A stretch of 64,000 nt of DNA, taken from Streptomyces sp. NBC_00390 (GTDB lineage: Bacteria > Actinomycetota > Actinomycetes > Streptomycetales > Streptomycetaceae). Made by a program: the position numbers and the translations under genes. Shown here one piece after another: positions 57,705 through 64,000 of the stretch. The notes beneath the pieces are model-generated. The model saw nothing but the letters and a program-made list of their open reading frames with translations. It had not been told where the DNA came from and did not search any database. The DNA lies in NCBI RefSeq assembly GCF_036057275.1, contig NZ_CP107945.1, forward strand, positions 3,534,001 through 3,598,000, in the 5' to 3' direction. Every line of letters begins with the position of its first letter. The first letter of the stretch is position 1.

Positions 57705-59086
57705 GCGTTCACCTCCGTGGTGGTGGCGGGCCGGTCGGCCCACACCGTGGACTTCGCGGGGTCGAAGGGGCATCCCCGCCCCGTGATGTGCCGCTCGTAC
57801 TCCTCACGGAAGTACTTGAGCGAGGAGAAGATCGGCGAGGCCGCGCCGTCGCCGAGTGCGCAGAAGGACTTGCCGTTGATGTTGTCGGCGATGTCGTTCA
57901 GCTTGTCGAGGTCGGACATGACGCCCTTGCCCGCCTCGATGTCGCGCAGCAACTGCACGAGCCAGTACGTGCCTTCGCGGCAGGGGGTGCACTTGCCGCA
58001 GGACTCGTGGGCGTAGAACTCGGTCCACCGGGTGACGGCCCGCACCACGCAGGTCGTCTCGTCGAAGCACTGCAGCGCCTTGGTGCCGAGCATCGAACCG
58101 GCCGCGCCCACGCCCTCGTAGTCCAGCGGGACATCGAGGTGCTCGTCGGTGAACATCGGGGTCGACGAGCCGCCCGGCGTCCAGAACTTCAGCCGGTGGC
58201 CGGGGCGCATCCCGCCGCTCATGTCGAGCAGCTGGCGCAGGGTGATGCCGAGCGGGGCCTCGTACTGGCCGGGGCCCGCGACATGACCGCTGAGCGAGTA
58301 GAGCGTGAAGCCCGGGGACTTCTCGCTGCCCATCGACTTGAACCAGTCCTTGCCCTTGTTGAGGATCGCGGGAACGGACGCGATGGACTCGACGTTGTTC
58401 ACCACAGTGGGGCACGCGTACAGACCGGCGACCGCGGGGAAGGGGGGTCGCAGCCGGGGCTGGCCGCGGCGGCCTTCCAGGGAGTCCAGCAGCGCCGTCT
58501 CCTCACCGCAGATGTACGCGCCCGCACCCGCGTGCACGGTGAGCTCGAGGTCGAGTCCGCTGCCCAGGATGTTCTTCCCGAGGTAGCCCGCCTCGTATGC
58601 CTCGCGCACGGCCTCGTGCAGCCGCCGCAGTACGGGGACGACCTCACCGCGCAGATAGATGAAGGCGTGGCTGGAGCGGATCGCGTAGCAGGCGATCACG
58701 ATTCCCTCGATGAGGGAGTGCGGATTGGCGAACAGGAGGGGGATGTCCTTGCAGGTCCCCGGCTCCGACTCGTCGGCGTTGACGACGAGGTAGTGCGGCT
58801 TGCCGTCGCCCTGCGGAATGAACTGCCACTTCATTCCGGTGGGGAAGCCGGCGCCGCCGCGGCCGCGGAGCCCCGAGTCCTTGACGTAGGCGATCAGGTC
58901 GTCGGGCGTCATCCCGAGCGCCTTGCGCAGGCCCTTGTAGCCTTCGTGCCGCTCGTACGTCTGAAGGGTCCAGCTCTCCGGGGCGTCCCAGAAGGCGGAG
59001 AGGACCGGCGCGAGGAGCTTCTCCGGGCTGCTCTCTCCCCCGGCCTCGGGCTGGGAGGTGCCACCGTACTCGGTCGACAAGGTCAT
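57701..59086 (-). CDS. nuoF: NADH-quinone oxidoreductase subunit F
   Basis: A 461-residue flavoprotein that oxidises [20 protein letters not shown] and [12 protein letters not shown] form the FMN/NADH site, [16 protein letters not shown] the next block, and [11 protein letters not shown] with FCALGDGA bind cluster N3. The ATG at 59086 overlaps the nuoE stop (TGATG). Confidence 0.97.
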   Translation of the reverse strand: MTLSTEYGGTSQPEAGGESSPEKLLAPVLSAFWDAPESWTLQTYERHEGYKGLRKALGMTPDDLIAYVKDSGLRGRGGAGFPTGMKWQFIPQGDGKPHYLVVNADESEPGTCKDIPLLFANPHSLIEGIVIACYAIRSSHAFIYLRGEVVPVLRRLHEAVREAYEAGYLGKNILGSGLDLELTVHAGAGAYICGEETALLDSLEGRRGQPRLRPPFPAVAGLYACPTVVNNVESIASVPAILNKGKDWFKSMGSEKSPGFTLYSLSGHVAGPGQYEAPLGITLRQLLDMSGGMRPGHRLKFWTPGGSSTPMFTDEHLDVPLDYEGVGAAGSMLGTKALQCFDETTCVVRAVTRWTEFYAHESCGKCTPCREGTYWLVQLLRDIEAGKGVMSDLDKLNDIADNINGKSFCALGDGAASPIFSSLKYFREEYERHITGRGCPFDPAKSTVWADRPATTTEVNA

Positions 59087-59928
59087 CACTCCCCCTCCTC
59101 TGCTGCGGGTCCGGCCGGGTGCTCCGGGTCGGACGCGGATGTCTGCTGCGGCGCGTCGTGGGAGCTGAGGTGCTCGGCCGGCGACGGATCGTGCGGCGGC
59201 GTCTCGTGGCGGACCTCGCTGCGCTGGGCGACGACCCGGGCGGCCGACAGCTCGCCCTTGGCCAGGCGCAGTCCGATCAGCGACGCGGGTCCCGCTCCGC
59301 CGGTCGACTCGACGGCGCCGGGGCGCTCGTCGGGGAAGCCGGCCAGGATGCGGGCGGTCTCCTTGTACGTGCACAGGGGCGCGCCGCGGGTGGGGGTGAC
59401 CTGCTCACCGGTCCGCAGGTCGTCCACGAGCCGCTTGGCGGAATCGGGCGTCTGGTTGTCGAAGAACTCCCAGTTGACCATCACCACCGGCGCGAAGTCG
59501 CAGGCCGCGTTGCACTCGATGTGCTCGAGCGTGATCTTGCCGTCCTCGGTCGTCCCGTTGTTGCCGACGCCGAGGTGCTCCTTGAGCTCGTCGAAGATGG
59601 CGTCGCCGCCCATCACCGCGCACAGCGTGTTGGTGCAGACCCCCACCTGGTACTCGCCCGACGGCTTGCGCCGGTACATCGTGTAGAAGGTGACGACCGC
59701 GGTGACCTCGGCGGTGGTCAGGTCCAGCATCTCGGCGCAGAAGCGGATGCCCGTGCGCGAGACGTAGCCCTCCTCGGACTGCACGAGGTGCAGCAGCGGC
59801 AGCAGCGCGGACCGGCTGTCGGGGTAGCGGCCGATCACTTCCTTCGCGTCCGCCTCGAGCCTGGCGCGTACCTCTGCCGGGAAGTCGGGGGCAGGAAGCT
59901 GCGGCATGCCCAGCGATACGTCCGTCAT
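59086..59928 (-). CDS. nuoE: NADH-quinone oxidoreductase subunit E
   Basis: A 280-residue thioredoxin-like subunit with the 2Fe-2S cluster N1a: CTNTLC and [14 protein letters not shown]. After about residue 190 there is a disordered His/Pro/Ser-rich tail ([20 protein letters not shown]), a feature of Streptomyces NuoE. ATGA overlap with nuoD. Confidence 0.95.
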   Translation of the reverse strand: MTDVSLGMPQLPAPDFPAEVRARLEADAKEVIGRYPDSRSALLPLLHLVQSEEGYVSRTGIRFCAEMLDLTTAEVTAVVTFYTMYRRKPSGEYQVGVCTNTLCAVMGGDAIFDELKEHLGVGNNGTTEDGKITLEHIECNAACDFAPVVMVNWEFFDNQTPDSAKRLVDDLRTGEQVTPTRGAPLCTYKETARILAGFPDERPGAVESTGGAGPASLIGLRLAKGELSAARVVAQRSEVRHETPPHDPSPAEHLSSHDAPQQTSASDPEHPAGPAAEEGE

Positions 59929-61247
59929 CGGTCGACGCCTCCCATCACGGGGTCGATGGACGCGACCGCGACGATCACGTCGGCGACCTGGCCGCCTTCG
60001 CACATGGCCGCCATGGCCTGCAGATTGGTGAACGACGGGTCCCGGAAGTGGACCCGGTAGGGGCGGGTGCCGCCGTCGGAGACGACATGGACACCCAGCT
60101 CGCCCTTGGGCGACTCGACCGCCGTGTACGTCTGCCCGGCCGGGACCCGGAAGCCCTCGGTCACCAGCTTGAAGTGGTGGATCAGGGCCTCCATGGAGGT
60201 GCCCATGATCTTCTTGATGTGGTCGAGGGAGTTGCCGAGGCCGTCGGGACCGAGCGCGAGCTGGGCAGGCCAGGCGATCTTCTTGTCGGCGACCATCACC
60301 GGGCCCGGCGCGAGCCGGTCCAGGCACTGCTCGACGATCCGCAGCGACTGCCGCATCTCCTCCAGGCGGACCAGGAAGCGGCCGTACGCGTCACAGGTGT
60401 CGGCGGTAGGGACGTCGAAGTCGTATGTCTCGTAGCCGCAGTACGGGTCGGTCTTGCGCAGATCGTGGGCGAGGCCCGCGGAACGCAGGATCGGTCCGGT
60501 CGCGCCGAGCGCCATGCAGCCGGTCAGGTCCAGGTACCCGATGTCCTGCATGCGGGCCTTGAAGATCGGGTTGCCGGTGGCGAGCTTGTCGTACTCCGGC
60601 ATGTTCTTCTTCATCGTCTTCACGAACTCGCGGAGCTGGTCGACAGCGCCCGGCGGCAGGTCCTGGGCGAGTCCGCCCGGCCTGATGAACGCGTGGTTCA
60701 TCCGCAGACCGGTGATCAGCTCGTAGATGTCCAGGATCATTTCGCGGTCCCGGAATCCGTAGATCATGATCGTGGTGGCGCCCAGCTCCATACCGCCGGT
60801 GGCGATGCACACCAGGTGCGAGGAGAGCCGGTTGAGCTCCATCAGCAGGACCCGGATGATCGTCGCCCGGTCCGGGATCTGGTCCTCGATGCCGAGCAGC
60901 TTCTCCACGCCCAGGCAGTACGCCGCCTCGTTGAAGAACGGTGTCAGGTAGTCCATGCGCGTGACGAACGTGGTGCCCTGGGTCCAGGTCCGGTACTCGA
61001 GGTTCTTCTCGATGCCGGTGTGCAGATAGCCGATGCCGCAGCGGGCCTCGGTGACCGTCTCACCGTCGATCTCCAGGATCAGGCGGAGCACTCCGTGGGT
61101 GGAGGGGTGCTGCGGACCCATGTTGACGACGATCCGCTCGTCGTCGGCCTTGGCCGCGGACTGGACGATCTCGTCCCAGTCGCCACCGGTGACCGTATAT
61201 ACGGTCCCCTCGGTGGTCTCGCGGGGCGATGCCGGTGATGTGCTCAC
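59925..61247 (-). CDS. nuoD: NADH-quinone oxidoreductase subunit D
   Basis: A 440-residue subunit that lines the quinone site with Nuo[23 protein letters not shown] holds the quinone-loop histidine, and [16 protein letters not shown] (here [10 protein letters not shown]) and the closing DPVMGGVDR are typical. GTG at 61247 has GGAGG before it. There is no nuoD in the second cluster, so this is the only NuoD gene in the window. Confidence 0.97.
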   Translation of the reverse strand: MSTSPASPRETTEGTVYTVTGGDWDEIVQSAAKADDERIVVNMGPQHPSTHGVLRLILEIDGETVTEARCGIGYLHTGIEKNLEYRTWTQGTTFVTRMDYLTPFFNEAAYCLGVEKLLGIEDQIPDRATIIRVLLMELNRLSSHLVCIATGGMELGATTIMIYGFRDREMILDIYELITGLRMNHAFIRPGGLAQDLPPGAVDQLREFVKTMKKNMPEYDKLATGNPIFKARMQDIGYLDLTGCMALGATGPILRSAGLAHDLRKTDPYCGYETYDFDVPTADTCDAYGRFLVRLEEMRQSLRIVEQCLDRLAPGPVMVADKKIAWPAQLALGPDGLGNSLDHIKKIMGTSMEALIHHFKLVTEGFRVPAGQTYTAVESPKGELGVHVVSDGGTRPYRVHFRDPSFTNLQAMAAMCEGGQVADVIVAVASIDPVMGGVDR

Positions 61248-61972
61248 GAGTACGACCTCCGCTGGTCCGGAGCCGGGATCTGGGCGCCCTTGTACTCGAC
61301 GGCGATGCCGCCGAGGGGGTAGTCCTTGCGCTGCGGGAAGCCCTGCCAGTCGTCCGGCATCATGATCCGGGTGAGGGCGGGGTGGCCGTCGAAGACGAGT
61401 CCGAAGAAGTCGTACGTCTCGCGCTCGTGCCAGTCGTTGGTCGGATAGACGGACACCAGGGACGGGATGTGCGGGTCGCTGTCCGGGGCCGAGACCTCGA
61501 GCCGGATCAGCCGGCCGTGCGTGAGCGAGCGCAGATGGTAGACGGCGTGCAGCTCGCGGCCCTTGTCCTGCAGGTAGTGGACGCCGCTGACGCCGGTGCA
61601 GAGCTCGAAGCGGAGCGCCGGGTCGTCGCGCAGGGTCCGCGCGACCTGGAGCAGGTGCTCGCGCTCGATGTGGAAGGTGAGCTCGCCGCGGTCGACGACG
61701 GTCTTCTCGATCGCGTTCTCGGGAACGAGGCCCTGCTCTTCCAGGGCACCCTCGAGTTCGTCGGCGACCTCGTCGAACCAACCGCCGTAGGGGCGGCTCG
61801 CGGGGCCCGGCAGGCGTACGGAGCGCACGAGCCCGCCGTAGCCGGACGTATCCCCTCCGTTGCCGGCACCGAACATGCCGCGCTGGACGCGGATCTCCTC
61901 GCCGTGCTCGCCACGCTGCCCCGGGAGGTTCTGCTCGGAGAGCTCCTTCTCCGGATTCGGCTGATCCGTCAT
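61244..61972 (-). CDS. nuoC: NADH-quinone oxidoreductase subunit C
   Basis: A 242-residue subunit. The core has [15 protein letters not shown] and the signature [20 protein letters not shown], ending with [10 protein letters not shown]. About 50 Gly-rich residues precede the core. It has none of the long tail of NuoC2. The start lies 118 bp after nuoB, with a hairpin in the gap. Confidence 0.96.
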   Translation of the reverse strand: MTDQPNPEKELSEQNLPGQRGEHGEEIRVQRGMFGAGNGGDTSGYGGLVRSVRLPGPASRPYGGWFDEVADELEGALEEQGLVPENAIEKTVVDRGELTFHIEREHLLQVARTLRDDPALRFELCTGVSGVHYLQDKGRELHAVYHLRSLTHGRLIRLEVSAPDSDPHIPSLVSVYPTNDWHERETYDFFGLVFDGHPALTRIMMPDDWQGFPQRKDYPLGGIAVEYKGAQIPAPDQRRSYS

Positions 61973-62002
61973 CGCTGAATCCCCCTGTTCTCCCCCAGGG
62001 CC

Positions 62003-62019
62003 GGCGCCTGGGAGGCGCC
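62003..62019. other. hairpin in the nuoB-nuoC gap
   Basis: GGCGCC-TGGGA-GGCGCC lies in the 118-bp gap between nuoB and nuoC, flanked by further C/G runs. It could modulate expression within the operon; function unproven. Confidence 0.4.
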
Positions 62020-62090
62020 CCCTCCGCCCGCGCGGCTCAGAGGTGCGGCTTTCGTCATCGTCTGCGGCCCGGCGGCCGCGCGTGCGCCGC

Positions 62091-62645
62091 TCACCGGAGC
62101 AGCCCCTTCATCTCGATCGTCGGGAGCGCCTTGAGCGCCGCTTCCTCCGCCTCTCGGGCCGCTTCCTCCGCGTTCACACCGAGCTTGGAGTTCTGGATCT
62201 TCTGGTGGAGCTTGAGAATCGCGTCCATCAGCATCTCCGGGCGCGGCGGGCAGCCCGGCAAATAGATGTCGACGGGCACAATGTGATCGACACCCTGCAC
62301 AATCGCGTAATTGTTGAACATTCCACCCGAAGATGCGCAAACGCCCATGGAGATCACCCACTTGGGATTGGGCATCTGGTCGTAGACCTGGCGCAGGACG
62401 GGCGCCATCTTCTGGCTCACCCGGCCGGCCACGATCATCAGGTCGGCCTGGCGCGGCGAGCCGCGGAAGACCTCCATACCGAAGCGGGCCAGGTCGTACC
62501 GTCCGGCGCCGGTCGTCATCATCTCGATGGCGCAGCAGGCGAGGCCGAAGGTGGCCGGGAAGACGGATGACTTGCGCACCCAGCCCGAGGCCTGTTCGAC
62601 GGTGGTCAGCAGGAAGCCGCTCGGCAGCTTCTCTTCGATTCCCAT
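62091..62645 (-). CDS. nuoB: NADH-quinone oxidoreductase subunit B
   Basis: A 184-residue subunit with the N2 cluster ligands in [21 protein letters not shown] and LPGCPPRPE. An Ala/Glu-rich tail ([17 protein letters not shown]) follows the core. It starts 17 bp after nuoA. Confidence 0.97.
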   Translation of the reverse strand: MGIEEKLPSGFLLTTVEQASGWVRKSSVFPATFGLACCAIEMMTTGAGRYDLARFGMEVFRGSPRQADLMIVAGRVSQKMAPVLRQVYDQMPNPKWVISMGVCASSGGMFNNYAIVQGVDHIVPVDIYLPGCPPRPEMLMDAILKLHQKIQNSKLGVNAEEAAREAEEAALKALPTIEMKGLLR

Positions 62646-62662
62646 TGGTGCCCCTCAGCCCC

Positions 62663-63022
62663 TCAGTCCCATTCCAGGCCGCCGCGCCGCCATACATACG
62701 CGTAGGCGACGAAGACGGTGAGCACGAAGAGCAGCATCTCCACGAGCCCGAAGATCCCCAGGGCGTCGAAGGTGACGGCCCAGGGATAGAGGAAGACGAT
62801 CTCGATGTCGAAGACGATGAAGAGCATCGCCGTCAGGTAGTACTTGATGGGGAAGCGGCCACCTCCGGCCGGCGTAGGGGTGGGCTCGATGCCGCACTCG
62901 TACGCTTCAAGTTTCGCCCTGTTGTACCGCTTTGGGCCGATAAGCGTGGCCATGACCACGGAGAAGATCGCAAACCCTGCCCCGAGGGCGCCGAGCACAA
63001 GGATGGGCGCGTAAGCATTCAC
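62663..63022 (-). CDS. nuoA: NADH-quinone oxidoreductase subunit A
   Basis: A 119-residue three-helix subunit: KLEAYECGIEPTP with the conserved cysteine loop and PIKYYLTAMLFIVFDIEIVFLYPWA. GTG at 63022 is chosen: AAGGAG stands 8 bases before it, and longer frames upstream show no family sequence. It is the first gene of the 14-gene operon, with two Crp-like sites upstream. Confidence 0.95.
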   Translation of the reverse strand: MNAYAPILVLGALGAGFAIFSVVMATLIGPKRYNRAKLEAYECGIEPTPTPAGGGRFPIKYYLTAMLFIVFDIEIVFLYPWAVTFDALGIFGLVEMLLFVLTVFVAYAYVWRRGGLEWD

Positions 63023-63102
63023 CCTCCCCGCTCCTTCCAGTCGTCCTTGACCGTTGGACCGCACCGGGCATGCGCCTCGCCGCCCCGCGAAGATCGCTCC
63101 TA

Positions 63103-63118
63103 TGTGAGGCAGTTCACA
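63103..63118. promoter_or_regulatory. Crp-like site near nuoA
   Basis: TGTGAGGCAGTTCACA is a perfect TGTGA-N6-TCACA palindrome, 81-96 bp before the nuoA start. Candidate site for the Streptomyces Crp homologue. Confidence 0.65.
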
Positions 63119-63152
63119 AGCCCGACTGCTCCGCATCCTATGCCTGCCGGTC

Positions 63153-63168
63153 TGTGATCTGCGACACG
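63153..63168. promoter_or_regulatory. second Crp-like site near nuoA
   Basis: TGTGATCTGCGACACG fits GTG-N6-GNCAC. It lies 35 bp further from nuoA than the first site, giving a two-site arrangement. Confidence 0.5.
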
Positions 63169-63473
63169 GGGTCAGGCATCTCGTTTGTGATCTCCACCAC
63201 CCCACGAACGATCATGAAGTCGGATGAGCGGTGATCTACATACGCGAAGCGCCCGGGCGGTCACCAGATGTGACATCTGGAGGCGTTACCGCTGGTCGGA
63301 GGGGTTGCGCACTATCAAGGGGCGGCACGCTCGGGCAAATTGGCGATGGACCGCATCGGGTGATAGTGGACGCTCGTTCACTCGACAGTGGGACGCCTTG
63401 GACAGGGGTGGACAGAGGGATGGCGCGTGCACACGTTCACGAAGTCCTCGCACCCCCCGCACGTTGACCATTC

Positions 63474-63489
63474 TGTGACCTGCGTCACC
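63474..63489. promoter_or_regulatory. Crp-like site upstream of NlpC/P60-type gene
   Basis: TGTGACCTGCGTCACC has the same 14-base core as the site before the CHRD gene at 34004-34017 and fits GTG-N6-GNCAC. About 240 bp before the start codon. Confidence 0.6.
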
Positions 63490-63491
63490 CG

Positions 63492-63508
63492 TTATCGGAT
63501 CGCGATAA
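63492..63508. promoter_or_regulatory. palindrome TTATCG-N5-CGATAA
   Basis: Perfect 6-bp arms around GATCG, directly next to the Crp-like site. Possibly a second regulator's operator; no known match is claimed. Confidence 0.45.
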
Positions 63509-63727
63509 AAGCGGGCTTGGCCAACGGTGCGAAGCGGTGGTAAGTGCGGGGCAATCCGGACCTTTTATTTAAAGCACATGATCACGGCCCTGATCGCGTG
63601 TGCCGGTTTTGTCCGTTACGGCGTCAATAAGGGCCGCTGGAAGGCGGATTCAGAGGTTCCGCCCGTAACTGTGGCGCAACACACGTTTCTTGAAGGGAAC
63701 CGCCAACCCCTGATAGCGGTTGTCCTC

Positions 63728-64000
63728 ATGTCCCGTACCGCTCACATACCCAGCCACCGGAAACCCCGCCGGAGCGCCTCGACGATGGCGATCCGCGCCG
63801 GAGTTGCCGGTGGCTTCCTCGGCACCATCGCGGTGGCCGGTGCTGCCGGGCCGGCGAACGCCGACCCGGTGACCGAGACCATCGAGATCCCCGTTCTCAC
63901 CTCCGAGATCTCCGCCGCGGTGGAGAAGTCCGCGGAGGCCACGCAGCAGGTCGCGCTCGACCTCCAGCTGCAGGCCCACGAGGACGCCGCCGCGGCCAAG
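63728..64000 (+). CDS. secreted NlpC/P60-type cell-wall protein (N-terminal part, runs off window)
   Basis: The first 91 residues of a secreted protein are present; the frame is open at the window end. MSRTAHIPSHRKPRRSAS is followed by the signal core AGVAGGFLGTIAVAGAAGPANA, then a Thr/Glu-rich and coiled-coil-like stretch (ISAAVEKSAEATQQVALDLQ). This N-terminus matches, from memory, Streptomyces NlpC/P60 endopeptidases; the catalytic domain is outside the window, so the family is an inference. No clear ribosome site precedes the ATG. An inverted repeat (63698-63703 with 63716-63721) lies just before it. Confidence 0.7.
   Translation, partial: MSRTAHIPSHRKPRRSASTMAIRAGVAGGFLGTIAVAGAAGPANADPVTETIEIPVLTSEISAAVEKSAEATQQVALDLQLQAHEDAAAAK

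Larger units (their letters stand above)
63023..63727. other. 705-bp divergent regulatory region
   Basis: No gene can be supported in this stretch between nuoA (minus) and the NlpC/P60-type gene (plus). It contains three Crp-like palindromes (63103, 63153 and 63474), a TTATCG/CGATAA palindrome at 63492, an AT-rich stretch near 63571-63580 and a hairpin just before the right-hand start codon. It should hold both promoters. Confidence 0.7.

Noticed and set aside
63500-63727. Cyclic di-AMP (ydaO) riboswitch upstream of the cell-wall protein gene
   Set aside because: Such riboswitches precede some Streptomyces cell-wall hydrolase genes, but the conserved ydaO sequence blocks are not recognisable here.

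Overview
The window looks like a Streptomyces chromosomal core region. Support comes from the very high GC content, the many GTG and TTG starts, the stop/start overlaps within operons, close homologues of Streptomyces proteins (a Streptomyces griseus-type aminopeptidase, two NADH dehydrogenase clusters, tandem PspC-like sensor kinases), and a tRNA-Tyr gene with an integrase remnant beside it. From memory, SLP1 of S. coelicolor integrates in a tRNA-Tyr gene, and the general gene order here matches that neighbourhood. No database search was run.

Layout. 1-800: decayed tyrosine integrase, terminator hairpin, tRNA-Tyr. 992-5768: yajQ, an alkylation-repair pair (ogt-alkB), small membrane proteins, an APC permease, yccF-htpX. 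5925-15933 (minus): a second, partial complex I cluster nuoA2-B2-C2-H2-I2-J2-K2-L2-M2-N2 that lacks nuoD, E, F and G. 16172-19954: two sensor kinases with near-identical kinase cores and one NarL-type response regulator. 20218-23197: korAB, a 2-oxoacid:ferredoxin oxidoreductase, followed by a strong hairpin and a 16-bp tandem repeat. 23647-35105: transporters, a mechanosensitive-channel-like protein, a CGNR zinc finger/SRPBCC fusion, a glyoxalase-fold protein, a secreted M28 aminopeptidase with a P-domain, an FMN reductase behind a perfect 17-bp inverted repeat, an ABC exporter, LolA-like and CHRD secreted proteins, and a long-chain polyprenyl diphosphate synthase. 35313-38990: a CocE-like hydrolase without its serine, fumarylacetoacetase, a small lipoprotein. 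39098-46059: a GntR-headed operon with an AprB-like ferredoxin, a sulfonate/nitrate-type ABC importer and an AprA-like flavoprotein carrying HEAT repeats. 46145: Uma2-family protein. 46839-63022 (minus): the complete 14-gene nuoA-N operon. 63728-end: start of a secreted NlpC/P60-type protein.

How it fits together. The full nuo operon, the polyprenyl synthase (menaquinone side chain) and korAB form an energy-metabolism block. The partial Nuo2 lacks the NADH-oxidising module and could take electrons from another donor such as ferredoxin; this is inference. Crp-like palindromes lie upstream of nuoA, of the NlpC/P60 gene and of the CHRD gene, suggesting shared cAMP-receptor-protein control. The best candidate for an undescribed system is the AprAB-like operon at 39098-46059: a two-subunit flavin/iron-sulfur enzyme split around a dedicated importer, with unusual HEAT and NosL-like fusions.
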